Positions 16,583 to 26,101 of a stretch of DNA of 64,000 nucleotides are shown here, one piece after another. Source of the stretch: Roseburia_D yibonii (GTDB lineage: Bacteria > Bacillota > Clostridia > Lachnospirales > Lachnospiraceae). Within the stretch, counting starts at the first letter, position 1, and each line of letters starts with the position of its first letter. Below the pieces are notes generated by a model. It did not search any database. It was not told where the DNA came from and saw only the letters and a list, made by a program, of their open reading frames with translations. The DNA lies in contig NZ_JACOQH010000001.1 in assembly GCF_014297335.1 (NCBI RefSeq), positions 479,004-543,003 of the forward strand, in the 5' to 3' direction. A program made the position numbers and the translations under genes.

Positions 16583-19314
16583 TGGCTGATTTTACTAATG
16601 AAAATAACAAAGAATTCCGTCCGCTGATCTTAAAACTCGGACAGAAGATCACCGACCGTCTCGGCCGCAAGATCACGCCGGATGACCCGGAATACTGGGG
16701 TCTTGCCTGCATCGTCACCGATGAGATGGCAGAGGTTGCGCTCAAAATGGACGTGCGCAAACCGATGACCTTAGAACAGATCGCAAAAAAGACCAAATCC
16801 TCCGATTTAAAGAAATTAGAGGATCTGCTTCAGGAAATGAGCGTTGCCGGTCTTTTGGAATACAACTGGGAAAACCCGAAACACGAAAAACAGTATGTTC
16901 TTCCGATGTTTGTTCCGGGAAGTGCCGAATTCACCAACATGAACCAGAAACAGCTGGACGAACATCCGGAACTCGGACGTTTCTTTGAGCGCATGTCACG
17001 CGAGCCGCTCGAAAAAGTCACTCCGATGGTTCCGCAGGGCGGCGCCGGTATCGGTATGCATGTCATCCCGGTCGAGAAAGCAATCTCCTCCGAAAACCAG
17101 TCGGTGGATATCGAACATATCTCCCACTGGCTCAAAAAATACGAGGGAAAATACGCGGCAAGTCCCTGTTCCTGCCGTCTGTCGAGAAGAACCTTCGATG
17201 AAGGCTGTGCCGATGATCCGGAAGACTGGTGCATCGGTGTCGGTGACATGGCTGACTACCTCGTTGAGACGAACCGCGGCCATTATGTGACCTATGAGGA
17301 GGTCATGGAGATCTTACAGCGTGCGGAGGACAACGGTTTTGTGCATCAGATCACAAATATCGACGGAGAGAACAAGATCTTCGCGATCTGCAACTGTAAC
17401 GTCAATGTCTGTTATGCGCTGCGTACCTCGCAGCTTTTCAATACACCGAACCTCTCCCGCTCCGCTTATGTGGCAAAGGTCGAGACCGAGAACTGTGTTG
17501 CCTGCGGACGCTGTGTGGAATACTGCCCGGCAGGAGCTGTAAAGCTCGGTCAGAAGCTCTGCACCAAGGAAGGCCCGGTCGTTTATCCGAAACACGAGCT
17601 TCCGGATGCCACCAAATGGGGCCCGGAGAAATGGGACGAGGACTACCGCGACAACAACCGGATCAACTGCTACGACACCGGTACTGCGCCATGTAAGACC
17701 GCCTGTCCGGCTCACATTGGTATCCAGGGCTACTTAAAACTGGCTGCGCAGGGAAGATACCGTGATGCGCTCGCCCTGATCAAAAAGGAAAATCCGTTCC
17801 CGGCTGTCTGCGGACGCATCTGTAACCGCAGATGTGAGGATGCCTGCACACGCGGAACCGTCGACCGCTCTGTTGCGATCGATGAGGTAAAGAAATATAT
17901 CGCGGAACAGGATCTAAACGCCGAACACCGTTATATCCCGCCGGTCGTACAGCCGTCAAACCGCGGCACGTTCCCGCAGAAGATCGCGATCATCGGAGGC
18001 GGCCCTGCCGGTCTCAGCTGCGCGTTCTACCTCGCGGAAAAAGGATATCATCCGACCGTATTTGAGAAAAACCCGCTGCCCGGCGGAATGTTAGTATATG
18101 GTATTCCTTCCTTCAAGCTCGAAAAGAATGTCGTTGCGGCAGAGATCGATGTCTTAAAGGAAATGGGCGTGGAGATCAAATGCGGCGTGGAAGTCGGCAA
18201 AGATGTAACGATCGCTTCCCTGCGCGAACAGGGTTATGAAGCTTTCTACATCTCGATCGGCTGTCAGGGCAGCCGCGCGCTCAACATTCCGGGCGAAGAT
18301 GCCGAAGGTGTGATGTCTGCGGTAGAGCTTTTACATACTACGACCGAAAACGAATCCTATGCGATCAACGGACGCAGCGTTGTGATCGGCGGCGGTAATG
18401 TTGCGATCGATGTTGCCCGCACCAACACCCGCTGCGGTGCTTCCGAAGTCAGCATGTTCTGTCTCGAATCCAGAGACGAAATGCCGGCTGCCGATGAAGA
18501 AGTTGCAGAGGCTTTGGAGGAAGGCGTAAACTTACAGTGCGGATGGGGTCCGAAGGAAATCCTCACCGAAAACGGAAAAGTGACCGGTGTGGTATTTAAA
18601 AAATGTCTCTCCGTCAAGGATTATGACGGAAGGTTCAACCCGACCTTTGACGAAGACGATACGATCACCGTTCCATGTGAGAACGTATATTTAAGTATCG
18701 GTCAGAGCATCAAATGGGGAAATCTCTTAGACGGCACCAAAGTCGAGCTTGGACGCGGAAACGGAATCGTCGCGGATCCGCTCACCTACCAAACCGCGGA
18801 ACCGGATATTTTTGCCGGCGGTGATGTATACACCGGGCCGAAATTCGCGATCGACGCGATCGCAGCCGGAAAAGAAGGCGCCATTTCGATCCACCGCTTT
18901 GTACAGCCGCATAGCAGCCTTGTGATCGGCAGAAACAGACGCAAATTTGTGGAGCTTGACAAAGACAATCTCAAGCTGGGAAGCTATGACAGCGGTTCCA
19001 GACAGGTTCCCGGCGTGGACGCTTCGATTGACAGCCACACCTCCTTCCGTGACGCGAAGCTTCCGTTTACCGAAGAACAGGTAAAAGCGGAAACCGCAAG
19101 ATGCTTAAGCTGTGGTGCTTCCGTTGTGGATCCGAATAAGTGTATCGGCTGCGGTATCTGCACGACCAAATGCGCGTTTGATGCCATCCACTTAAACCGT
19201 GAGCTTCCGGGCTGCAGCAAGATGGTAAAATCCGAAGACAAGATGAAGGCTATCCTGCCTTACATGTTAAAACGTGAGATGAAGATCAAATTCCGTAAAA
19301 AGGATGAAGAATAA
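16582..19314 (+). CDS. large iron-sulfur flavoprotein, GltD-like NAD(P)H oxidoreductase
   Basis: 910 residues starting at the ATG that overlaps the hypB stop. N-terminal part (1-290): winged-helix-like segment ('MTLEQIAKKT') and a Cys cluster ('SPCSCRLS' near 195, then 'CNCNVNVC' near 273). A 4Fe-4S motif 'CVACGRCVEYCPAGA' lies near 305. Next comes a GltD-like module: Cys-rich helical domain (365-435), FAD motif 'IGGGPAGLSCAFYLAEKG' near 470 and NAD(P) motif 'VIGGGNVAIDVAR' near 600. A C-terminal ferredoxin motif 'CIGCGICTTKC' lies near 855. It resembles the small subunit of glutamate synthase with extra clusters. Probably a cytoplasmic electron-transfer enzyme; its pairing with HypA and HypB suggests a redox role linked to a nickel enzyme. 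Confidence 0.85.
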   Translation: MADFTNENNKEFRPLILKLGQKITDRLGRKITPDDPEYWGLACIVTDEMAEVALKMDVRKPMTLEQIAKKTKSSDLKKLEDLLQEMSVAGLLEYNWENPKHEKQYVLPMFVPGSAEFTNMNQKQLDEHPELGRFFERMSREPLEKVTPMVPQGGAGIGMHVIPVEKAISSENQSVDIEHISHWLKKYEGKYAASPCSCRLSRRTFDEGCADDPEDWCIGVGDMADYLVETNRGHYVTYEEVMEILQRAEDNGFVHQITNIDGENKIFAICNCNVNVCYALRTSQLFNTPNLSRSAYVAKVETENCVACGRCVEYCPAGAVKLGQKLCTKEGPVVYPKHELPDATKWGPEKWDEDYRDNNRINCYDTGTAPCKTACPAHIGIQGYLKLAAQGRYRDALALIKKENPFPAVCGRICNRRCEDACTRGTVDRSVAIDEVKKYIAEQDLNAEHRYIPPVVQPSNRGTFPQKIAIIGGGPAGLSCAFYLAEKGYHPTVFEKNPLPGGMLVYGIPSFKLEKNVVAAEIDVLKEMGVEIKCGVEVGKDVTIASLREQGYEAFYISIGCQGSRALNIPGEDAEGVMSAVELLHTTTENESYAINGRSVVIGGGNVAIDVARTNTRCGASEVSMFCLESRDEMPAADEEVAEALEEGVNLQCGWGPKEILTENGKVTGVVFKKCLSVKDYDGRFNPTFDEDDTITVPCENVYLSIGQSIKWGNLLDGTKVELGRGNGIVADPLTYQTAEPDIFAGGDVYTGPKFAIDAIAAGKEGAISIHRFVQPHSSLVIGRNRRKFVELDKDNLKLGSYDSGSRQVPGVDASIDSHTSFRDAKLPFTEEQVKAETARCLSCGASVVDPNKCIGCGICTTKCAFDAIHLNRELPGCSKMVKSEDKMKAILPYMLKREMKIKFRKKDEE

Positions 19315-19658
19315 TGCATGAACTTGGTATCGTATTTCACATTGCCGACAGCCTGCTTGCTGTCGGCAGAGAAAACAATCTGACTTCCATTTCAAGTGTG
19401 ACGATCGAACTCGGTGAAGTCTCCGGTGTCGTTGACTCCTATCTCACCGACTGCTGGCGCTGGACAGCCGAGAAGCATGATCTGCTCCGCGGCTGTAAGA
19501 TGCTTATCGAAACGCTTCCCGCCGTCACTTTGTGCGAGTCCTGCGGGAAGACGTATCCGACCGTAACCTACGCGAAGGTCTGTCCGTTCTGCGGCAGCGA
19601 AAAGACACACCTGGAAACCGGAAATGAGATCAACATCAAAGAAATCGAAGCATACTGA
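19314..19658 (+). CDS. hypA: HypA nickel chaperone
   Basis: 114-residue partner of HypB in nickel delivery. It starts MHELGI, giving the conserved His2 and Glu3 nickel ligands, and carries the zinc ribbon CESC...CPFC in the C-terminal half. Its ATG overlaps the TAA of the upstream flavoprotein by one base, so the three genes are translationally coupled. Confidence 0.93.
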   Translation: MHELGIVFHIADSLLAVGRENNLTSISSVTIELGEVSGVVDSYLTDCWRWTAEKHDLLRGCKMLIETLPAVTLCESCGKTYPTVTYAKVCPFCGSEKTHLETGNEINIKEIEAY

Positions 19659-19734
19659 CGTTTCTTTTTGCTTTCACCTTCTTTTACAGAAGTTGAAATA
19701 AATAAATTACATATTTATAAAGGAGGAGTTCGTT

Positions 19735-20772
19735 ATGTTATTTCAGGTATATGGAGATGCCTCCATCTACAAATTTTTAGGCTGGATCCTGGTATTCGCA
19801 GGTCTTGTCCTTGCAAATGAAATTGCACGAAGAACTAAAATGGGAGGAATTCTTTTCTTCTTCGTCCTGCCGCTCATTCTGACCGTATATTTTATCGCAA
19901 TATACGCAAGTGCAGCCGCAGGCGCAACATGGGCACTCGAAAACGACACCTATGTACATATGACCAGCTGGTTCCACTACGCGAAACTGTACGCCGCAAC
20001 CGCAGGCTGTATCGGTTTTATGATGTTAAAATACGAGTGGGGCATCGGCAAAAAAGCCTGGTTTAAACCGTTCCCGTTCATCATCGTAGCGATCAACATC
20101 TTAATCGCAGTATGCAGTGACTTCGAATCCGCGATCCGTGGTTCCATGGCACTTGCGGAAACCGGTTCCAGATGGTGGTTATCTTCCGAGGGCGTATGGC
20201 TCTACGGCGGATGGTGGAACATCTTAAACGGTATCGCAGGACTGATCAACATCTTCTGTATGACCGGATGGTGGGGCATTTATTCTTCTAAAAAGAAAGA
20301 CGATATGCTCTGGCCGGATATGACCTGGATGTTCATCCTTGCTTATGACATCTGGAACTTCGAATATACTTACCTCAATCTTCCGACCCACTCCTGGTAC
20401 TGCGGACTGGCTCTGCTTTTAGCACCGACCTTCGCAGCGATCTTCTGGAACAAGGGCGGCTGGATCCAGAACCGTGCCAATACCCTGGCGATCTGGTGTA
20501 TGTTCGCGCAGGTATTCCCATTATTCCAGGATCAGGGCAAATTCGCCGTTATCCCGGTTCTCTACGCAGACGGCTTCATGAAGAGCGACGTTCACCCACA
20601 AAGCGCAGATCCTAAGGTTATGGGATTTATCGCTGTCCTCTCTATCATGGCAAACGTTGCCGTATTCGCTGGAATCATGAAACGCGCGGCAGCGCAGAAG
20701 AAGAATCCTTACAAGAACGAGATCTTCGTTGGAACAAAGGATTACGAAGAGGCTATGGCAAGAGCAAAATAA
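19735..20772 (+). CDS. DUF5692 family multi-pass membrane protein
   Basis: 345 residues with about nine membrane helices, rich in Trp ('GWWNILNGIAG', 'MTGWWGIY'), and a short charged C-terminal tail. I recognise it as the DUF5692 type, of unknown function. AAAGGAGGAG precedes the ATG. It lies 76 bases after hypA with no terminator between, and a strong terminator follows, so it is the last gene of the operon. A membrane partner for the flavoprotein or a nickel-related transporter are possibilities from context only. Confidence 0.75.
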   Translation: MLFQVYGDASIYKFLGWILVFAGLVLANEIARRTKMGGILFFFVLPLILTVYFIAIYASAAAGATWALENDTYVHMTSWFHYAKLYAATAGCIGFMMLKYEWGIGKKAWFKPFPFIIVAINILIAVCSDFESAIRGSMALAETGSRWWLSSEGVWLYGGWWNILNGIAGLINIFCMTGWWGIYSSKKKDDMLWPDMTWMFILAYDIWNFEYTYLNLPTHSWYCGLALLLAPTFAAIFWNKGGWIQNRANTLAIWCMFAQVFPLFQDQGKFAVIPVLYADGFMKSDVHPQSADPKVMGFIAVLSIMANVAVFAGIMKRAAAQKKNPYKNEIFVGTKDYEEAMARAK

Positions 20773-20787
20773 GCCACCTCTCCATAC

Positions 20788-20826
20788 AAAGAAAGCAGAT
20801 GAGAATTTCTCACCTGCTTTCTTTTT
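20788..20826. terminator. bidirectional terminator between the hyp operon and pdxT
   Basis: AAAGAAAGCAG (20788-20798) pairs with CTGCTTTCTTT (20814-20824), followed by T-runs. The arm overlaps the last codons of pdxT. Confidence 0.85.
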
Positions 20827-21382
20827 TTGCCATTTCTAAGAAATACTGATGTACTCTTAAATCCGCGTCAAGTTCCGGATGAAATGCCGTGACCAGCTGA
20901 TTGCCCTGTCTTGCCGCTACGATCTTTCCGTCAACCGTCGCGAGCACTTCCACATCCTCATACGCCTTTTCAATATACGGCGCACGGATAAATGTCATTG
21001 GAACCGTCCCGATCCCTTTAAATTCTTCCTCTGTAAAGAAACTGCCGAGCTGTCTTCCGTACGCATTGCGCAGCGCACGGATATTCATGGTTCCGAATGC
21101 CGGAGTGCCGCCCTCCACTTCTCTCGCGAGAAGGATCAGGCCGGCACAGGTTCCGTATACCGGAAGCCCCGCCTGTATCTTTGCAAGAAGTGGCTCATAA
21201 AGCCCGTCTTCCCGCATCAGCTTCGCCATAACGGTGCTCTCTCCGCCCGGAAGGATCAGCGCGTCAAACGGACGCTCCAAATCCTTCTTCTGGCGGATCT
21301 CAAAGACTTCCGCACCGAGTTTTTTTAACATCTGCTCGTGTTCGAGGAACGCGCCCTGCAGCGCCAAAACCGCAACTACCAT
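20810..21382 (-). CDS. pdxT: pyridoxal 5'-phosphate synthase, glutaminase subunit
   Basis: Supplies ammonia to PdxS by hydrolysing glutamine. The 190-residue class I amidotransferase shows 'GGESTVMAK', the nucleophile Cys in 'YGTCAGLILLA' (about residue 78) and the catalytic His-x-Glu in 'AFHPEL'. It follows pdxS after one base. The shared terminator overlaps its 3' end. Confidence 0.96.
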   Translation of the reverse strand: MVVAVLALQGAFLEHEQMLKKLGAEVFEIRQKKDLERPFDALILPGGESTVMAKLMREDGLYEPLLAKIQAGLPVYGTCAGLILLAREVEGGTPAFGTMNIRALRNAYGRQLGSFFTEEEFKGIGTVPMTFIRAPYIEKAYEDVEVLATVDGKIVAARQGNQLVTAFHPELDADLRVHQYFLEMAKKESR

Positions 21383-21383
21383 T

Positions 21384-22262
21384 TTATTTTCCCCGCTCTG
21401 CCATTAAAATTTCAATTTCCTGCTCGTTGATACCGACCATCGCCTCGCCGAGGTCTGTGGACAGTTCCGCAAGCAGTTTCGCATCGTTGTAATTTGTAAC
21501 CGCTTTTACGATCGCTGCCGCACGCTTCGCCGGATCACCGGATTTGAAGATACCGGAGCCAACAAATACGCCTTCCGCGCCGAGCTGCATCATAAGCGCC
21601 GCATCCGCCGGAGTTGCCACGCCGCCTGCCGCGAAGTTTACGACCGGAAGCTTGCCGTTTTCATGCACATACTGCACCAGATCGACCGGAACCTGTAACT
21701 GTTTTGCCGCCTCAAACAGTTCATCCTCACGCATATTCTGGATACGGCGGATCTCCGCGTTCATCATACGCATATGGCGGACTGCCTGGACAACATCACC
21801 GGTTCCCGGTTCTCCCTTGGTACGGATCATGGACGCGCCCTCCGCGATACGTCTGAGCGCCTCGCCAAGATCTTTTGCTCCGCAGACAAACGGTACTTTA
21901 AATTCATGTTTGTTGATGTGATATACATCATCTGCCGGGGAAAGCACTTCACTCTCATCGATGTAATCGATCTCGATCGCCTCTAAGATCTGTGCCTCCG
22001 CGAAATGACCGATCCTGCATTTTGCCATGACCGGAATGGATACCGCTTCCTGAATGCCGCGGATCATCTTCGGATCACTCATACGGGACACACCGCCCGC
22101 CGCGCGGATATCCGCTGGGATTCGCTCCAATGCCATAACTGCGCATGCGCCTGCCGCTTCCGCGATCTTTGCCTGCTCCGGTGTCGTAACATCCATGATA
22201 ACGCCGCCTTTTAACATCTGTGCCAGTTCTTTATTTAATTCATATCTGTTTTCTTTTGCCAT
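21384..22262 (-). CDS. pdxS: pyridoxal 5'-phosphate synthase, synthase subunit
   Basis: Makes PLP from ribose-5-phosphate, glyceraldehyde-3-phosphate and ammonia. The barrel enzyme shows 'IMDVTTPEQAKIAE', 'VMAKCRIGHFAEAQ' with a conserved Lys, and 'SMIRTKGEPGTGD'. I prefer the ATG at 22262 (MAKENRYEL) because AGAGGA lies 8 bases upstream; the longer start at 22283 has a poor ribosome site. It forms an operon with pdxT. Confidence 0.95.
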   Translation of the reverse strand: MAKENRYELNKELAQMLKGGVIMDVTTPEQAKIAEAAGACAVMALERIPADIRAAGGVSRMSDPKMIRGIQEAVSIPVMAKCRIGHFAEAQILEAIEIDYIDESEVLSPADDVYHINKHEFKVPFVCGAKDLGEALRRIAEGASMIRTKGEPGTGDVVQAVRHMRMMNAEIRRIQNMREDELFEAAKQLQVPVDLVQYVHENGKLPVVNFAAGGVATPADAALMMQLGAEGVFVGSGIFKSGDPAKRAAAIVKAVTNYNDAKLLAELSTDLGEAMVGINEQEIEILMAERGK

Positions 22263-22313
22263 ACCATTTTCCTCTTCCATCATGATTCTCTTTTATTTTT
22301 CGCTAGCTTATGA

Positions 22314-22345
22314 TGGTATTATAATTCAAATTGGTATTATGAAAA
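22314..22345 (-). promoter_or_regulatory. pdxST promoter overlapped by direct repeats
   Basis: TATAAT at 22318-22323 and TTTTCA at 22340-22345 with a 16-base spacer. The 9-mer ATAATACCA (minus strand) occurs twice, at 22314-22322 and 22332-22340, 18 bases apart, covering the core promoter. Direct repeats of this kind are common for MocR/PdxR regulators, but no pdxR gene is in the window. Confidence 0.5.
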
Positions 22346-22377
22346 GAACCAGTTTTTATATTTTTATACAGTCCAGT

Positions 22378-24048
22378 TTAATCTTTTATGAAACGATCGA
22401 AAAATTCTTCCTGCGGGCACGGTTTTCCATAATAAAATCCCTGGATAAAATCCGGGCCGAGTGTAAGGATCTGATCCAGCTCCTCTTTCGTCTCCACACC
22501 TTCCACGCAGATCTTAAGCCCGATGCTGTGAACCATCTGGATGATACAGAGCATCAGCCGGTTCTCATAATCATGCTGCAGTGCCTTTATCGTAAAGCTG
22601 CGGTCGAGCTTTACGATATGCGGTGTCATATTTCCGATATTCTGCAGATTGGAATAGCCGGTTCCGAAATCATCGAGCGCAATATACACGCCATATTCTT
22701 TCAATTTGTCCCAAAGCTCCTGGATCATCACCGTGTTTCCGACACCGCCGCTCTCTGTCAGCTCCGTGATCACGCTCGACGGCTCAACCTCCGTCTCTTC
22801 AATGCTGTGGATGATCTCCTCTAAGATCTGGCTTTTTAAGATCTGGATATAGGAAATATTGATACTGATCTTAAAATCCGGTTTCACGCTCTGACATTTC
22901 TTGCACATGAGCAGCGCGTTTTTTAAGATCCACTTTCCAACCGGGATGATCAGTCCGCTCTCCTCAAGCACCGGGATAAATTCCACCGGCGATACCATTT
23001 CCTGCTCGGACATATGAAACCTTAGCAGTGTCTCCGCCGCGAAAAGATTTCCCCCTTTCGACCGCATGATCGGCTGGAAATAGAGCTCAAATCCTTTGAA
23101 ATCCTCCGCTACGGACTGACGCACCGCCCTTAGGATATCTCTTCTGCGCACAAATTTCCGGTAGTCTTCTTCCGCAAACAGATAGACCTGATTTTTTCCG
23201 TTTCCTTTTGCCTGACTGAGTGCAAACTGGGATATTTTCATCATTTCGCCGTAGTCCCGCGCCTTGATGTCCTCGCTCATCACAATACCGCCGGAAACCG
23301 TATACACCGCTTTATAGTGATCCTTTTCGATCGCCGCCTCGATCGCGCGGCAGATGCCATTGTAGATCGCCACTGCGTCCTCCGCCGTCCGGCCTGCGGC
23401 ATCGAGCAGAATAAACTCGTCCCCGAGCATCCGGTATACCGTCTGTCCCGGATGTGCCGCTTCCTTCATCCGGTCGGCAAGTACGCGCAGGATATAATCC
23501 CCGTATTCTATGCCAAACCGCTCATTGATGTCTTTGATGTCATCAATTCCGATCCGCAGGACATACCCCTTTTTGTCCACTTCCTGCAGCTGCTGCACCT
23601 GCTCTTTAAACGCTTCCTCCCCAAGCAGGTTGCTGACATTATCCGCCGCCTGTCTGGCTCCGATCTCATTGATACAGCCGAGCAGAAACGTCTCTTTCTT
23701 TTCCCCGAGCACATAAATGCATCCTTTGCAGTTGATCCAGATCGGCTGACCGTTTTTTCCGATCCAGCGGTATTTGATATTATGCGACTCTTTTTCCCCG
23801 CGCAGCATCTTCTTTAAATCCTCGGACAATATCTTGATATCATCCGCGTAAACAAACACGTTATGCGCCTCCACCACATCATGGAACAGATTGGACGGCA
23901 GCGCGAAACGATCCAACGCCTTCTTTGATATGTAATAAGCATCGTTTGTGATGTCATATGCGTACAAATAATCATTCATACAGGGAGCAAATTTGTCTAT
24001 GATGTCACAGAGCATCTCAAATGTGCTCGCCGATCGTTGTTTTTCCAT
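22378..24048 (-). CDS. PAS-like/GGDEF/EAL signalling protein
   Basis: 556 residues from the ATG at 24048, which has AAGGG 7 bases upstream; the frame opening at 24075 would use TTG. An N-terminal PAS-like sensor (about 15-130, 'YRWIGKNGQPIWINCKG') is followed by a GGDEF domain whose signature is degenerate (MLGDEF near 225) and an EAL domain with 'AETLLRF', 'ELTESG' and 'DDFGTGYSNL'. The intact acidic residues of the EAL part suggest c-di-GMP phosphodiesterase activity, while cyclase activity is doubtful. No membrane helix. It stands alone. Confidence 0.85.
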   Translation of the reverse strand: MEKQRSASTFEMLCDIIDKFAPCMNDYLYAYDITNDAYYISKKALDRFALPSNLFHDVVEAHNVFVYADDIKILSEDLKKMLRGEKESHNIKYRWIGKNGQPIWINCKGCIYVLGEKKETFLLGCINEIGARQAADNVSNLLGEEAFKEQVQQLQEVDKKGYVLRIGIDDIKDINERFGIEYGDYILRVLADRMKEAAHPGQTVYRMLGDEFILLDAAGRTAEDAVAIYNGICRAIEAAIEKDHYKAVYTVSGGIVMSEDIKARDYGEMMKISQFALSQAKGNGKNQVYLFAEEDYRKFVRRRDILRAVRQSVAEDFKGFELYFQPIMRSKGGNLFAAETLLRFHMSEQEMVSPVEFIPVLEESGLIIPVGKWILKNALLMCKKCQSVKPDFKISINISYIQILKSQILEEIIHSIEETEVEPSSVITELTESGGVGNTVMIQELWDKLKEYGVYIALDDFGTGYSNLQNIGNMTPHIVKLDRSFTIKALQHDYENRLMLCIIQMVHSIGLKICVEGVETKEELDQILTLGPDFIQGFYYGKPCPQEEFFDRFIKD

Positions 24049-24172
24049 GAAATATCCCTTCTCCTCACTTTTCAAAAAACTGCACTCTGGCTACTTTAAA
24101 TCAAGTTTAGCACACTTCGCTCCTGTTTACTATGAAAAAAGCATACGTGTTTTGTTTTTGTGAATATTCTAT

Positions 24173-24218
24173 AAAGAACTGCGACAGGCCTCCCCTCTGA
24201 TGCCCATCGCAGTTCTTT
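24173..24218. terminator. hairpin terminator in the gap between ribH and the GGDEF-EAL gene
   Basis: A perfect 12-bp stem (24173-24184 with 24207-24218) with T-rich ends lies inside the 310-base gap 24049-24358. It probably ends the riboflavin operon. The rest of the gap shows no gene. Confidence 0.75.
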
Positions 24219-24358
24219 CTTTGATTCATATGCTGCTGTCTTCCGAAACCTGCCGGATCCCGTCCAGCATATAAGACCATCTGAAATTCAGTCTATAGAT
24301 TCAGTTTAACATAACTCATTTTTCAATTCATTCGTAAAAAAGCGGCATTTTCCGACTT

Positions 24359-24841
24359 TTACTGTTTTTCCATCTCGCGGATCAGATTTACCATCTCGAT
24401 CGCGCTGACTGCACAGTCAAATCCCTTGTTTCCGGCTTTGGTTCCGGCACGCTCGATCGTCTGCTCGATATTTTCCGTGGTCAGCACACCGAACAGAACT
24501 GGCACCCCGCTCTGTAAGGATACATTCGCGATTCCCTTTGACACTTCACTGCATACATAATCATAGTGTGAGGTATTTCCACGGATCACCGCTCCCACAC
24601 AGATCACGGCGTCATACTTTTTGCTCTGCGCCATCTTCTCCGCGATCAGCGGGATCTCGAACGCGCCCGGCACCCATGCGACAGTAATGTCGTCATCTTT
24701 CACGCCATGACGGAGCAGCGCGTCTGTCGCACCGCCAAGCAGTTTTGTTGTGATAAATTCATTAAATCTTGACGCAACGATACCGATGCGCATGTCTTTT
24801 CCTTCGTTTCCTGCTACTAATTTTCCTTCTAATGTCTTCAT
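24359..24841 (-). CDS. ribH: 6,7-dimethyl-8-ribityllumazine synthase
   Basis: Penultimate step of riboflavin synthesis: joins the ribityl-uracil and the butanone phosphate. 160 residues with 'IGIVASRFNEFIT', 'WVPGAFEIPL', 'VICVGAVIRGNTSHYDYV' (catalytic His) and 'PVLFGVLTTENIEQTIERAGTKAGNKG'. Last gene of the FMN-riboswitch-controlled operon; 34 bases after ribBA. Confidence 0.97.
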   Translation of the reverse strand: MKTLEGKLVAGNEGKDMRIGIVASRFNEFITTKLLGGATDALLRHGVKDDDITVAWVPGAFEIPLIAEKMAQSKKYDAVICVGAVIRGNTSHYDYVCSEVSKGIANVSLQSGVPVLFGVLTTENIEQTIERAGTKAGNKGFDCAVSAIEMVNLIREMEKQ

Positions 24842-24875
24842 TTTTGTTCTCTCCTTTTTCTGTTTTGATGAATTT

Positions 24876-26087
24876 TTATTCTGCTTCTTTGATATCCAAA
24901 AGATGTCCCATGCGTTTCTTTTTGGTCAGAAGATAAAATTTGTCATAACGGTTTGCCGGTATTTCGATTGGAACCCGCTCTTTGATCTCCATGCCGAAAT
25001 CGGAAAGCTGATAAACCTTATCCGGGTTATTGGTCAGCAGGCGGAGCGTCTTCACGCCGAGATCCTGCAGGATCTGCGCCCCGATGTAATACTCCCGCAT
25101 ATCCTCGGAAAATCCGAGCGCAAGATTTGCCTCCACCGTATCCATTCCTTCGCTTTGCAGTTCGTATGCTTTTAATTTATTCAAAAGCCCGATGCCTCTG
25201 CCTTCCTGCCGCATATAGAGTAAAATCCCCCTGCCCTCGGCTTCGATCTGCCGCATTGCCTGATCGAGCTGCTGTCCGCAGTCACAGCGTGCGGAATGAA
25301 AAACATCTCCGGTCAGACACTCGGAGTGTACCCGGCATAACACGTTCTCTCCGTCCCCGATCTCGCCCTTGACCAGTGCCACATGATGTTCCCCGTTTAA
25401 CAGGTTGCGATAGCCGTAAGCGCGGAATTCGCCGTATTCCGTCGGAAGCAGCGGGCTTGCCACACACTCGACCAGCTTTTCGTGTTTTTTGCGGTAATCC
25501 TGGATCGCCTGGATCGTGATAAAGCAGATGTTCCATTTTTCTGCCAGTTCGATCAGCTGCGGCGTGCGCAGCATCCGTCCGTCGTCTCCCATAATCTCAC
25601 AGCAGAGCCCGCATTCCTTTAAGCCGGCGAGCCGCATCAGATCCACCGTCGCCTCCGTGTGTCCGTTGCGTTCCAGCACACCGTTTTTCTTTGCGCGCAG
25701 CGGAAACATATGTCCCGGTCTTCTGAAATCCTCCGGCTTCGCGTCCTCTGCAACGATCTTTCTTGCCGTAAGTCCGCGTTCTTCGGCGGAAATACCGGTC
25801 GTTGTATCTTTATGATCCACCGATACCGTAAACGCGGTCTCATGATTGTCCGTATTATCCTGTACCATCTGCGGAAGCTGCAGTTTCTTACAGAGCTCCC
25901 CGCTCATCGGCATACAGATGAGTCCTTTTCCATGCGCTGCCATAAAGTTTACATTTTCCGTTGTCGCGAACTGTGCCGCACAGATGAAATCCCCCTCATT
26001 CTCTCTGTCCTCGTCATCCGTTACCAAAATGACCTTTCCGCTTTTTAATGCCTCAAGTGCTTCCGGAACTGTATTAAATTCAAACAT
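24876..26087 (-). CDS. ribBA: bifunctional DHBP synthase / GTP cyclohydrolase II
   Basis: 403-residue fusion. The N-terminal RibB half makes 3,4-dihydroxy-2-butanone-4-phosphate and shows 'DDEDRENEGDF' and 'GHTEATVDL'. The C-terminal RibA half opens the GTP ring and shows zinc ligands in 'HSECLTGDVFHSARCDCG' and the 'RQEGRGIGLLNK' motif. Both halves look complete. It sits between ribE and ribH in the operon. Confidence 0.97.
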   Translation of the reverse strand: MFEFNTVPEALEALKSGKVILVTDDEDRENEGDFICAAQFATTENVNFMAAHGKGLICMPMSGELCKKLQLPQMVQDNTDNHETAFTVSVDHKDTTTGISAEERGLTARKIVAEDAKPEDFRRPGHMFPLRAKKNGVLERNGHTEATVDLMRLAGLKECGLCCEIMGDDGRMLRTPQLIELAEKWNICFITIQAIQDYRKKHEKLVECVASPLLPTEYGEFRAYGYRNLLNGEHHVALVKGEIGDGENVLCRVHSECLTGDVFHSARCDCGQQLDQAMRQIEAEGRGILLYMRQEGRGIGLLNKLKAYELQSEGMDTVEANLALGFSEDMREYYIGAQILQDLGVKTLRLLTNNPDKVYQLSDFGMEIKERVPIEIPANRYDKFYLLTKKKRMGHLLDIKEAE

Positions 26088-26101
26088 CTTTTTTCCTCCC
26101 T

